Positions 14,527 to 21,433 of a stretch of DNA of 21,433 nt are shown piece by piece. Under the pieces are notes generated by a model. The model saw nothing but the letters and a program-made list of their open reading frames with translations, did not search any database and was not told the origin of the DNA. Each line of letters opens with the position of its first letter. Positions within the stretch are counted from its first letter, which is position 1. Source of the DNA: JBBECJ01 sp041751795 (GTDB taxonomy: Bacteria > Chloroflexota > Chloroflexia > Thermomicrobiales > CFX8); the NCBI GenBank assembly GCA_041751795.1, contig JBGSWU010000158.1, positions 1 through 21,433 of the forward strand, read 5' to 3'. The translations under genes were made by a program, and so were the position numbers.

Positions 14527-16917
14527 TTATGGTGCTGCTGGCGAGATCGCAGTGCAGAACGGCGTCGTGTCTTCGCCTGGGTCATCGGTCAGACGCGTCT
14601 GCGTTCGACCATCGCTCGACATGATGTAGATGTTCTCGTTGCCGTCGCGATCGGAGGTGAACACGATCTGCTCGCCCGACGGACACCAGGACGGCATATT
14701 GTTCAGTGCTGCCGTACTGGTCAACCGGGTGGGCTCTCCTCCTTCGATCGACATGACGTAGATCTCGCCCTCGTTCACCGACTCGACCTGGGACGAGAAG
14801 ACGATCTTCGTTCCATCTGGCGAGACTTCAGGGAATAGGTCGGTCGTGTTCGGGCGATTGGTCAGTTGTCGAATACTTGAACCGTCGGGATTCATGATGA
14901 AGATTTCCCAATCACCAGTCCGATCCGACGCAAACACGATGTACTGCCCATCAGGTGTCCAGGATGGCCAACCATCCTGAGATGGATCCGATGTCAGTCG
15001 AACTTGGTTTGAACCGTCAGGCGACATGGAGTAAATATCCCAGTTGCCATTGCGATCGGTCGTATAGGTGATGAGTTGATTATCAGGAGACCATGCCCAG
15101 CCGTTATCCCATGTCAACTGTCCAGCTGTGATGTTGTTGATGTTGGTGACAGAGACGTCGAGTTCGTTCGTCCCCATCAGATCGGCTGCGTAAATGTCAT
15201 GGTTGCCCGAACCGCTCGTTCCACCACCTGCTGCGTCGTGAGTCTGGTGATCTCCGGGAGCAACAGACGAGAAGAACAGTCGATGTCCATCTGGTGAAAC
15301 GCGAGGGCCCCACGAGTGCCCACGGGCGAAAGTAATTTGTCGCTGCCCGCTGCCATCAAGTGCCATCGCAAAGATCTGCGAGTCGTGGACACCGCCTCGA
15401 TTTCCCGAGAAGACCACCACCGGGACAACCTCAGGGGTCACGACCTCAGTCTCGGCTGCTTCGGCGACCGTCGGCGTCGGATCTCCGCCACCGCCTGGAA
15501 CTTCGCCTGTCGCCGTCGCTTCGTCAACCGGCGCAATGCTCGGTGTTTCTTCTACGACGGCTGTCGATTCAACCGATGGGGTAGGCTCGTCGGCTGCCGT
15601 CAATGTTGCCTCGGCAACGACTTCTGTAGTCGGAGTCTGATCGCCCGTTGCGCCCAGTCCGCCGTCGTCGTCATCATCTCCACTGAGCAGAACATACAGA
15701 GCACCCGCGCCGAGCAGTATGAGAATAGCAATCAGAACAGCGCCGATCACCGGCACTCGACCCGTTCCTCCGTTCCCAGGCAGCGGCGTCGATCCCGCGG
15801 GCGGATACATGCCCGATGGGGGAACAACACCAGACCCCTGCGATCCGGTCATTTGCATTGAGCCACCTGGAGGTGGTGTAAAGCCTTGTTGCGCCGCCAT
15901 CCCTGGAGCCACAGTCCCAGTTCCCGTCATCGGATTGACGACGTTCGAGCCGGCCGGGCTCATCTGTGGATACGATGGCGTCGGCTGCGGCGTTTGCGGT
16001 CCGGCAACCACGGTCGGAATTCCGGTTCCGGTATATCCCGGTGGGAACTGCTGGGAGCCACGAGGCGCATTCAACGCTGCGGTCAATGCATGGCTGAATT
16101 CGGCGGCCGTTGGGAACCGCTCGTTGGGATTCTTCGACAGCGCACGGAGGAAGACCGCATCAAGTTCAGGCCCGTACCACGGCGCAATCGTGCTTGGCAT
16201 CGGCGGCGGCTCATGCAGATGCTTGGTCAGCACAGCAACGGGCGTTGGTGACTGAAACGGGACTCGGCCAACGAGCATCTCGAACGTCACAACTGCCAGC
16301 GCGTACAAATCCGCAGACGGCCCGATCGTCCCACCGTTGGCCTGCTCAGGAGCCATGTACTCTGGCGTACCGATAACCGCGCCAGTCATCGTGCCCTGTA
16401 AGGCTCCAACATCTTTGACGACACCGAAATCGGTCAGGAATACCCGTCCGTTGCTGGCAAGCATGATGTTGCCGGGCTTGACGTCGCGATGGACATAGCC
16501 ACGTTCATGCGCGTAAGAGAGCGCACTACCAACCTGCTGGATGATGCTCGTGATCGTTTCGGTTCGCATCGTCAGCCCCTCGGCCTGAACACGAACCAAC
16601 TGGTCTCTTAGTGAAACACCGTCGATGTAGTCAAGGATCATGAAATGAAGTTGGCCCTCGGTACCGAAATCGAGGACGCGGACGATGTTCGGATGGTCTA
16701 ATCGAGCAATAGCGCGAGCCTCGCGCTCAAATCGCTCACGAAACTGCTCGTCATCACTTAGATGCGGATACAGAAATTTGATTGCGACCGACCTATCGAG
16801 CGATTCCTGGACTGCTTCGAAAACCAGACCCATCCCGCCACGCGCGATGAAGCGGGTAACCTTATAGCCCTTAAATATTCGCCCGATGAGATTGTCGACC
16901 GCCTGATTGCCGGTCAT
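14527..16917 (-). CDS. Membrane serine/threonine kinase with PD40 propeller
   Basis: PknB-like receptor kinase of 796 residues. The N-terminal kinase domain (about 17-280) has the glycine loop ARGGMG (25-30), VAIK (K47), catalytic HRDVKPGN (D145), DFG (163-165) and MAPEQ (188-192); all key residues are present. A Pro/Gly/Gln-rich linker (about 285-385), one membrane segment (about 388-412), an Asp run (DDDDD, 414-418) and a Thr/Glu-rich stalk follow. The C-terminal 300 residues hold about six TolB/PD40-type propeller blades (for example WDIYSMSPDGSNQVRLT, WEIFIMNPDGSSIRQLT, ENIYIMSSDGRTQTRLT). The kinase would lie inside and the propeller outside, acting as a sensor. GGAG is 7 bases upstream of the ATG. 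It is divergent from typA. Ligand and targets unknown. Confidence 0.93.
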   Translation of the reverse strand: MTGNQAVDNLIGRIFKGYKVTRFIARGGMGLVFEAVQESLDRSVAIKFLYPHLSDDEQFRERFEREARAIARLDHPNIVRVLDFGTEGQLHFMILDYIDGVSLRDQLVRVQAEGLTMRTETITSIIQQVGSALSYAHERGYVHRDVKPGNIMLASNGRVFLTDFGVVKDVGALQGTMTGAVIGTPEYMAPEQANGGTIGPSADLYALAVVTFEMLVGRVPFQSPTPVAVLTKHLHEPPPMPSTIAPWYGPELDAVFLRALSKNPNERFPTAAEFSHALTAALNAPRGSQQFPPGYTGTGIPTVVAGPQTPQPTPSYPQMSPAGSNVVNPMTGTGTVAPGMAAQQGFTPPPGGSMQMTGSQGSGVVPPSGMYPPAGSTPLPGNGGTGRVPVIGAVLIAILILLGAGALYVLLSGDDDDDGGLGATGDQTPTTEVVAEATLTAADEPTPSVESTAVVEETPSIAPVDEATATGEVPGGGGDPTPTVAEAAETEVVTPEVVPVVVFSGNRGGVHDSQIFAMALDGSGQRQITFARGHSWGPRVSPDGHRLFFSSVAPGDHQTHDAAGGGTSGSGNHDIYAADLMGTNELDVSVTNINNITAGQLTWDNGWAWSPDNQLITYTTDRNGNWDIYSMSPDGSNQVRLTSDPSQDGWPSWTPDGQYIVFASDRTGDWEIFIMNPDGSSIRQLTNRPNTTDLFPEVSPDGTKIVFSSQVESVNEGEIYVMSIEGGEPTRLTSTAALNNMPSWCPSGEQIVFTSDRDGNENIYIMSSDGRTQTRLTDDPGEDTTPFCTAISPAAP

Positions 16918-16958
16918 CCAGACTCTCCGTTACAGTATGTAGCGACATTGCCATTGTT

Positions 16959-16974
16959 CCAGCGACCTCGCTGG
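16959..16974. repeat. Palindrome upstream of the kinase gene
   Basis: CCAGCGA, two bases, then TCGCTGG is a perfect 7-bp inverted repeat 42 bases upstream of the kinase ATG. It could be an operator or a hairpin in the kinase mRNA leader. No promoter elements could be assigned around it with confidence. Confidence 0.3.
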
Positions 16975-17057
16975 GCAACCTACCGAGGGATAAACACCAT
17001 GTTAGCATCTTTACGTCTGGTATGGTGATTGAGATCTTGTTTCCATAACGTAAACAT

Positions 17058-17084
17058 CACACCAGATGGTATACTTCTGGTGTG
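17058..17084 (+). promoter_or_regulatory. Palindromic promoter/operator of typA
   Basis: CACACCAGA (17058-17066), nine bases, then TCTGGTGTG (17076-17084) form a perfect 9-9-9 palindrome. Its centre holds TGGTATACT, an extended -10 (TGn-TATACT, 17067-17075). No good -35 lies 17 bases upstream, as expected for extended -10 promoters. A start site near 17082 is predicted, 130 bases before typA. The reverse strand of the centre also reads TATACC, so a weaker divergent promoter toward the kinase is possible. Confidence 0.5.
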
Positions 17085-17088
17085 CGAT

Positions 17089-17126
17089 CGGTCCGTGCAG
17101 TTCGTTGCGCGGACCGCTTTTTGTCT
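17089..17126 (+). terminator. Intrinsic terminator in the typA leader
   Basis: CGGTCCGTGCAG (17089-17100) pairs with TTGCGCGGACCG (17105-17116) to give a 12-bp stem with two G-U pairs, closed by a UUCG tetraloop (17101-17104). CTTTTTGTCT follows. This is a textbook intrinsic terminator pointing toward typA, 86 bases before its start codon and directly after the palindromic promoter. No plus-strand gene upstream needs it, so an attenuator in the typA leader, or the end of a very short RNA, is likely. Confidence 0.75.
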
Positions 17127-17211
17127 GACGGTTCGGCAACGAGGCCAACCGGCACTGCAGCAGCGCATCGCCATCGCACGCGAATCGCACGAAAGAGAAA
17201 ACCGAGGGTTC

Positions 17212-19086
17212 ATGGTCAGTACGACGGAACAAACCTCCAGCATGACACTTGCGGGCGACGGGTCTCGGCCTGCGCTGCGAAACGTCGCGATTATCGCGCA
17301 CGTCGATCACGGAAAGACGACGCTCGTTGACGGGCTCCTGAAGCAGTCCAGCATCTTCCGCGATCCCGATGCAGCCGGCGAGTTAATTATGGACGCCAAC
17401 GACCTTGAGCGTGAGCGTGGTATCACCATCCTCTCAAAGAACGCGTCAATCGTCTACAACGGCGTCAAGATCAATATCATTGACACTCCCGGCCACGCTG
17501 ACTTCGGCGGCGAGGTCGAGCGTGTCCTGAACATGGCAGACGGTTGCCTGCTTGTGGTTGATGCTGTCGAAGGACCCATGCCACAGACGCGCACGGTCCT
17601 TCAGCGAGCGCTCGGCATCGGCCTTCGCCCGATCGTCGTCGTCAACAAGGTCGACCGGCCATTTGCCAGAGCTGAAGAAGTCATCGAACGCACCCAGGAT
17701 CTCTTCCTTGACCTGGCAACCGAAGCCGATCAACTCGACTTCCCAATCATCTATGCGATCGCTCGTGAGGGCCGGGCGGGATATACGCAGGACGGCCTGG
17801 AAGACGATCTTCGACCGTTGCTGGACACGATCCTCTCGGTCATTCCAGCACCAATCGCCGATCCAAATGGCCCAGTGCAGTTGCAGATCGCGTCGCTCGA
17901 CTACGACCTGCACCGTGGACGAGTCGCGATTGGCCGGATCAATCGCGGCGTGATCCGAACTGGTGACACACTGACGCACATTGACATGGAAGGCAACCAG
18001 ACGCGGCAGAAAGTGTCGTGGCTGGCAACGCATGTCGGACTTGGCCGCCGCGAAGTGTCCGAGGCATTTGCTGGAGACATCATCGCGCTAACGGGTTTCA
18101 CCGACGCAAAGGTGAGCGCGACGCTCACCGATCCCAATCACCCGGAAAGCCTGCCAGCGCTTGCCGTTGAAGAGCCGACGCTGAAACTCACCTTCGGCGT
18201 GAACACATCGCCGTTCGCCGGGCGCGAAGGTCAGTTCTCGACATCGCGGCAAATTGGCGAGCGATTGCAGCGTGAACTCGAAACCAACGTCGCGCTGCGC
18301 GTCGAGCCAACTGACCAGCCAGACGTGTTCGCAGTCTCCGGTCGTGGTGAGCTCCACCTGTCGATTCTCGTCGAGACGATGCGGCGCGAAGGATATGAGT
18401 TCCAGGTTTCGCGACCGGAAGTTATAACTCGCCAGGTCGACGGAAAGATGGTTGAGCCAGTCGAACATCTCATCGTCGATACGATCGAAGATTTCGTCGG
18501 CGCAGTCACAGAACTCGTCGGTGGTCGCAAGGCGAAGATGATCGACATGGTCAACGACGGACGAGGCAACGTTCGGTTGGAATTCGAGATCCCAACCCGT
18601 GGCCTTATCGGCCTTCGCAACGAGTTCCTGACTCGCGTCAAGGGCAATGGCTCGCTATCGTCGCGACTGATCGGCTACGAGCCGTGGCAGGGACAGATCC
18701 ACTCGAACCGATCCGGTGCGCTGGTCGCCTGGGAAAACGGCACGGCGCTCGCATTCGGCATTGCAGCCGCTCAGGAACGCGGACTGACATTCATCGAACC
18801 AGGTACCGAGGTATACGGCGGGATGATCGTCGGTCAGAACGCGCGTGGCGATGATCTGGCCGTGAATGTCTGCAAAGCGAAGAAGTTGACCAACATGCGG
18901 TCATCATCTGGCGACATTATGGTCCGGCTGACGCCACCGGTCGTCCTCTCGCTTGAACAGGCACTCGACTTCCTTGCCGATGACGAACTGCTCGAAGTCA
19001 CTCCGAAAGCCTTCCGACTCCGGAAGCGTCTCCTCGCCGAGCATGAGCGCGCTCGCGCAAAGAAACAAGCCGCTTCACGCGATTAA
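17212..19086 (+). CDS. typA: Translational GTPase TypA/BipA
   Basis: Ribosome-associated GTPase of the elongation-factor family, active in stress and low-temperature ribosome function. 624 residues, against a family norm of about 605-615. G motifs are intact: AHVDHGKTT (G1, about 29-37), RGITI (G2), DTPGHADFG (G3) and NKVDRP (G4). EF-G-like domains II, III and V follow, and then the TypA-specific C-terminal domain with GLIGLRNEFLTRVKGNG and NVCKAKKLTNMRSS. The frame is open for 61 codons upstream, but that part is not conserved and would start before the predicted promoter, so I take ATG 17212 with GAGGG just ahead (spacing short). It is divergent from the kinase and expressed behind a palindromic promoter and a leader terminator. 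Confidence 0.96.
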   Translation: MVSTTEQTSSMTLAGDGSRPALRNVAIIAHVDHGKTTLVDGLLKQSSIFRDPDAAGELIMDANDLERERGITILSKNASIVYNGVKINIIDTPGHADFGGEVERVLNMADGCLLVVDAVEGPMPQTRTVLQRALGIGLRPIVVVNKVDRPFARAEEVIERTQDLFLDLATEADQLDFPIIYAIAREGRAGYTQDGLEDDLRPLLDTILSVIPAPIADPNGPVQLQIASLDYDLHRGRVAIGRINRGVIRTGDTLTHIDMEGNQTRQKVSWLATHVGLGRREVSEAFAGDIIALTGFTDAKVSATLTDPNHPESLPALAVEEPTLKLTFGVNTSPFAGREGQFSTSRQIGERLQRELETNVALRVEPTDQPDVFAVSGRGELHLSILVETMRREGYEFQVSRPEVITRQVDGKMVEPVEHLIVDTIEDFVGAVTELVGGRKAKMIDMVNDGRGNVRLEFEIPTRGLIGLRNEFLTRVKGNGSLSSRLIGYEPWQGQIHSNRSGALVAWENGTALAFGIAAAQERGLTFIEPGTEVYGGMIVGQNARGDDLAVNVCKAKKLTNMRSSSGDIMVRLTPPVVLSLEQALDFLADDELLEVTPKAFRLRKRLLAEHERARAKKQAASRD

Positions 19087-19097
19087 CGACATCGCGA

Positions 19098-19128
19098 TCG
19101 AAGCCGGTCCCCATTGGGCCGGCTTCGA
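19098..19128. terminator. Shared hairpin between convergent genes
   Basis: TCGAAGCCGG (19098-19107) and CCGGCTTCGA (19119-19128) are perfect 10-bp inverted arms. The inner CCC and GGG can extend the stem past one bulged base. It lies 12 bases past typA and 17 bases past the minus-strand oxidoreductase stop. There is no U-tract on either side. Confidence 0.6.
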
Positions 19129-19144
19129 CCGTCGTACTGCACGC

Positions 19145-20401
19145 TCACAAGCCATAGTGCGCATTGATATCCGCCTGATATGCGTCGACAGCGCCTGTTA
19201 GCACATCTTCGACGGCAATCGGTCGTCGAGCTGTGGCTGACTCCATGATTGCAAACGCGGTCGCCAGGTCGCGCAGCGCGTCTGAGCCGCTCGTTTCTGA
19301 CTGGCCGCCATTGCCAATGGCATTGAGCCAATCAAGGTACGTTAGCCCGAATGCGTCCATCACGCCACCCGGAAAAAATCGCTCGTGATCGTCGTCAGAT
19401 GCCTCGCGAGCAAAGATGTCAGAGACGGTTTCTCGTTCGCCATCGTCTTGAATGAACGTCGGGCCTTTCAGACACCCGCCTGTTCCATACATCGTCATGC
19501 CGCCAGGAAGGCTCGTCGCTTCGCCGTGACCGGCCCAGGTGAATGACATCGTTCCAGTCGCACCGTTTGCGAACTCCGGCAACGCGAAGAAGGCGTCGTC
19601 GGCGTCGGCGCGAACCGTTCCGAAAACGTTGCCATAGGCATCGCGGACAGTCCGGACAGGCTCAATCACACGGGCGACCGCCGTCATAGTCTCGACTTCG
19701 CCAACAAGATAGCGCAGTCGATGGGCGAGATGGACGCCGATGTCAATCGACGCGCCGCCGCCAGCCGTCAGACGGTCGTGCCGCCAGGGAGTATCGGCCA
19801 CGACACGATCGGGCGACCATTCCCCGGTCCCGAGTGAGATGGCAGCGATCATCTGAATCTCACCAAGGTCGCCACGGTCAATCAGCCAGCGAGTCATTCG
19901 CGTCGCTGGCTGGTAACGAACCATCTCCATAACGCTCAGCGTCAATCCATATCGCTCGGCAGCATTGACCATCAGTTGCCCTGCCCGAACACTGACAGCC
20001 AGCGGCTTTTCGACCATGACGTGCTTCCCGGCTTCAAGTGCCTGGATTGCCGCAGTATGGTGAACCGGCAGCGACGCAGTAATCGTGACGGCATCAACCG
20101 CATCGGAGGCCAGCATCTCCTCGACTGAATCGAAGATTGTTGCATCCTCTTCCGGTTGCCAGTCACTGACATAGGAATGGGGGGCAGCCAGCGAGTCATT
20201 CGGGTCGAGCGAGACCGGTGGACGTGGCGCTGGGCCTTCCCCGCGCTTGCGGAAACGCAGCGCATCGTCCGGGTTACGCGCGACGAGTCCAGTGACTCGG
20301 AAACCATCAAATCCGGCTGTCCGGAGATGCTGCATTCCCCGGAAGTGAGCCGGGAGAATCCGGCCGCAGCCGATAACGCCAATACGAACAGGCTCAGCCA
20401 T
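19145..20401 (-). CDS. Gfo/Idh/MocA-family oxidoreductase
   Basis: NAD(P)-dependent oxidoreductase of the glucose-fructose/inositol dehydrogenase family, 418 residues. The Rossmann nucleotide site is RIGVIGCGRI (about 6-15). GKHVMVEKPLAVS (Lys of EKP about 132) is the family catalytic/cofactor motif. GGGASIDIGVHLAH carries the D-x-x-x-H pair of active dehydrogenases, so the enzyme looks competent. Substrates of the family are sugars, inositols and derivatives; which one cannot be read here. I chose ATG 20401 because GGAGG lies 8 bases upstream and the Rossmann strand follows at once; the longer frame adds 13 unlikely residues. It lies 63 bases downstream of a second gene of the same family on the same strand, so a sugar-catabolic operon reaching beyond the right edge is likely. 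Confidence 0.93.
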   Translation of the reverse strand: MAEPVRIGVIGCGRILPAHFRGMQHLRTAGFDGFRVTGLVARNPDDALRFRKRGEGPAPRPPVSLDPNDSLAAPHSYVSDWQPEEDATIFDSVEEMLASDAVDAVTITASLPVHHTAAIQALEAGKHVMVEKPLAVSVRAGQLMVNAAERYGLTLSVMEMVRYQPATRMTRWLIDRGDLGEIQMIAAISLGTGEWSPDRVVADTPWRHDRLTAGGGASIDIGVHLAHRLRYLVGEVETMTAVARVIEPVRTVRDAYGNVFGTVRADADDAFFALPEFANGATGTMSFTWAGHGEATSLPGGMTMYGTGGCLKGPTFIQDDGERETVSDIFAREASDDDHERFFPGGVMDAFGLTYLDWLNAIGNGGQSETSGSDALRDLATAFAIMESATARRPIAVEDVLTGAVDAYQADINAHYGL

Positions 20402-20464
20402 CGATCGATCCTCCACGTTCGGACAGTCCGACGCACTCACGCAGTTGCCGCCGGTCCTGCATCG

Positions 20465-21433
20465 CTATCCCCAATTGCAGACATCCAACGGTAGCGACAC
20501 CTCCGACCCCGATCGGGCAGCGATCAAGCCTGCTTCGAGGATCTCCTGCGCTCCCAGGCTGGTTTGAAGCGAGACGAGCCCTTCGAACGCCCGATCGTTT
20601 GCCAGATAGTTCAGGAAGTACTCGGTCGCGCTGCGCGCTCCTTCGGGTAGTTCGGGAGGCTCGATCATCTCGCCGTCGGGGTTCTCGTTCGTCATGCGTT
20701 TGACCACTCCGGTTCGAACGATCTGGCCCTCGCGGCGAGCAGATTGACGCTGAACGACGAGCGACCCCTGATTGCCCCAGATGGCTGGGCCACCGTCGGG
20801 TACCGGTCCGTTGGCGGTCCAAGTCGCCTCGATGACGGCCATTGTCCCCGGATAGCGCAAAACGAGAATCGCATTGTCATCGACCGGAACGTAGTCCTTT
20901 TGTAGTCGCCCAATCGTCGCCTGCGCTCGGACAGGAAGTCCGAGAAGATGATGCGCCATGACCGCGCCATAGCCGCAATAATCGATGTACGCTCCAGCGC
21001 CGTTCCGGTCCCGGTCGTAGAGCCACGAGCAGAAGTACTCCGAGCAACCGTACTCTTTCGGTCCACCATGACCGCCGCGAAATGAAAAGCGGAAAATATC
21101 GCCAACCGCACCCTTTCTCGCCAGATCAAGAGCATGGCGAACGGCGGGCGTCCAATTCGTTGGCCAGTTGACCATCAATGGAACGCCCGACTTGCGCGAC
21201 GCGACTCTCAGTCGCTCGGCGTTTTCCAGAGAATCAGCCATTGGCTTTTCGAGCATAACGGGTTTGCCGTGAGACATTGCGAGTTCAACGATATCGACCG
21301 AACCTGCATTATCGGCGAAGACGAGGACGGCGTCTGGACGTTCTCGCTCCAACAGCGACGCGTAGTCGCCATAGCCGCGCTCGACTCCAAACTCCGAACG
21401 CGTCTTTTCGACCAGTGGGGCATTCGGATCGGC
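20465..21433 (-). CDS. Gfo/Idh/MocA-family oxidoreductase, partial
   Basis: The open frame runs off the right edge, so the 5' end, including the GxGxxG nucleotide site, is not in the window; 322 residues are visible. The visible part has DAVLVFADNAGSVDIVELAMSHGKPVMLEKPMADS (EKP motif), then the C-terminal alpha/beta domain. At the usual D-x-x-x-H active-site position it reads GAYIDYCGYGAVMAHHLLG: the Asp is kept but the position four residues on is Tyr, not His. This could mean a different substrate or a non-dehydrogenase activity such as that of some glycosidase members. It is probably the upstream gene of an operon with the complete family member that follows it, as both are on the minus strand with 63 bases between them. 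Confidence 0.88.
   Translation of the reverse strand, partial: ADPNAPLVEKTRSEFGVERGYGDYASLLERERPDAVLVFADNAGSVDIVELAMSHGKPVMLEKPMADSLENAERLRVASRKSGVPLMVNWPTNWTPAVRHALDLARKGAVGDIFRFSFRGGHGGPKEYGCSEYFCSWLYDRDRNGAGAYIDYCGYGAVMAHHLLGLPVRAQATIGRLQKDYVPVDDNAILVLRYPGTMAVIEATWTANGPVPDGGPAIWGNQGSLVVQRQSARREGQIVRTGVVKRMTNENPDGEMIEPPELPEGARSATEYFLNYLANDRAFEGLVSLQTSLGAQEILEAGLIAARSGSEVSLPLDVCNWG

Noticed and set aside
17029..17211. N-terminal extension of typA by 61 codons
   Set aside because: It is open by chance: it crosses the palindromic promoter and the intrinsic terminator, and family members begin near the ATG at 17212.
1..21433. Frequent GATC/CGATCG words as a special repeat or signal
   Set aside because: They are spread evenly through coding sequence on both strands and fit codon use (Asp, Ile, Arg); a count against a shuffled genome would be needed to claim more.

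Overview
The window reads as chromosomal DNA of a moderately GC-rich bacterium. The gene set suggests Chloroflexota, perhaps the Thermomicrobia/Sphaerobacter side: RNase Y, a MalT-like LAL regulator, a serine/threonine kinase with a PD40 propeller, and a secreted gluzincin with a long novel N-terminal region. That placement is an inference from gene content and style, not from a marker-gene comparison. I see no CRISPR array, tRNA, rRNA, insertion sequence or phage gene.

Layout, left to right. 1-391: no supportable gene. 392-1984 (-): rny with an intrinsic terminator. 2249-2521 (+): a small DUF5808-type membrane protein. 2597-5334: an arsenic-type locus. A divergent FAD-dependent oxidoreductase (-) and an arsR-like regulator (+) flank two near-identical palindromes, each keeping TTCGT/ACGAA arms. 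arsR overlaps an aquaporin-family (MIP) gene by ATGA, and the MIP gene overlaps what looks like a broken arsenate-reductase (arsC) start by ATGA. 5350-6195 (+): an M55 D-aminopeptidase. 6239-8488 (-): a secreted M1-like metallopeptidase. 8677-11457 (+): a divergent LAL-type LuxR regulator. 11622-12887 (+): an MFS transporter. 13037-13990 (+): an MscS channel. 14006-14442 (+): a Nudix hydrolase pseudogene. 14527-16917 (-): a membrane serine/threonine kinase with an external PD40 propeller. 17212-19086 (+): typA/bipA, behind a palindromic promoter and a strong intrinsic terminator in its leader. 19145 to the right edge (-): two tandem Gfo/Idh/MocA oxidoreductases, the upstream one cut by the window end.

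How the genes may work together. In the ars locus an ArsR-type repressor would control both divergent arms through the paired operators. The MIP channel would let arsenite leave down its gradient, as in the known arsR-aqpS-arsC arrangement of Sinorhizobium meliloti. The flavoenzyme would act on a (organo)arsenical or thiol substrate. No ArsB/Acr3 pump is present and the arsC is decayed, so the locus is either in decay or depends on a reductase elsewhere. The other genes look like ordinary neighbours with their own promoters and shared terminators. The most unusual regulatory structure is the typA leader: a 9-9-9 palindrome with an extended -10 at its centre, followed at once by a 12-bp stem, UUCG loop and U-tract.
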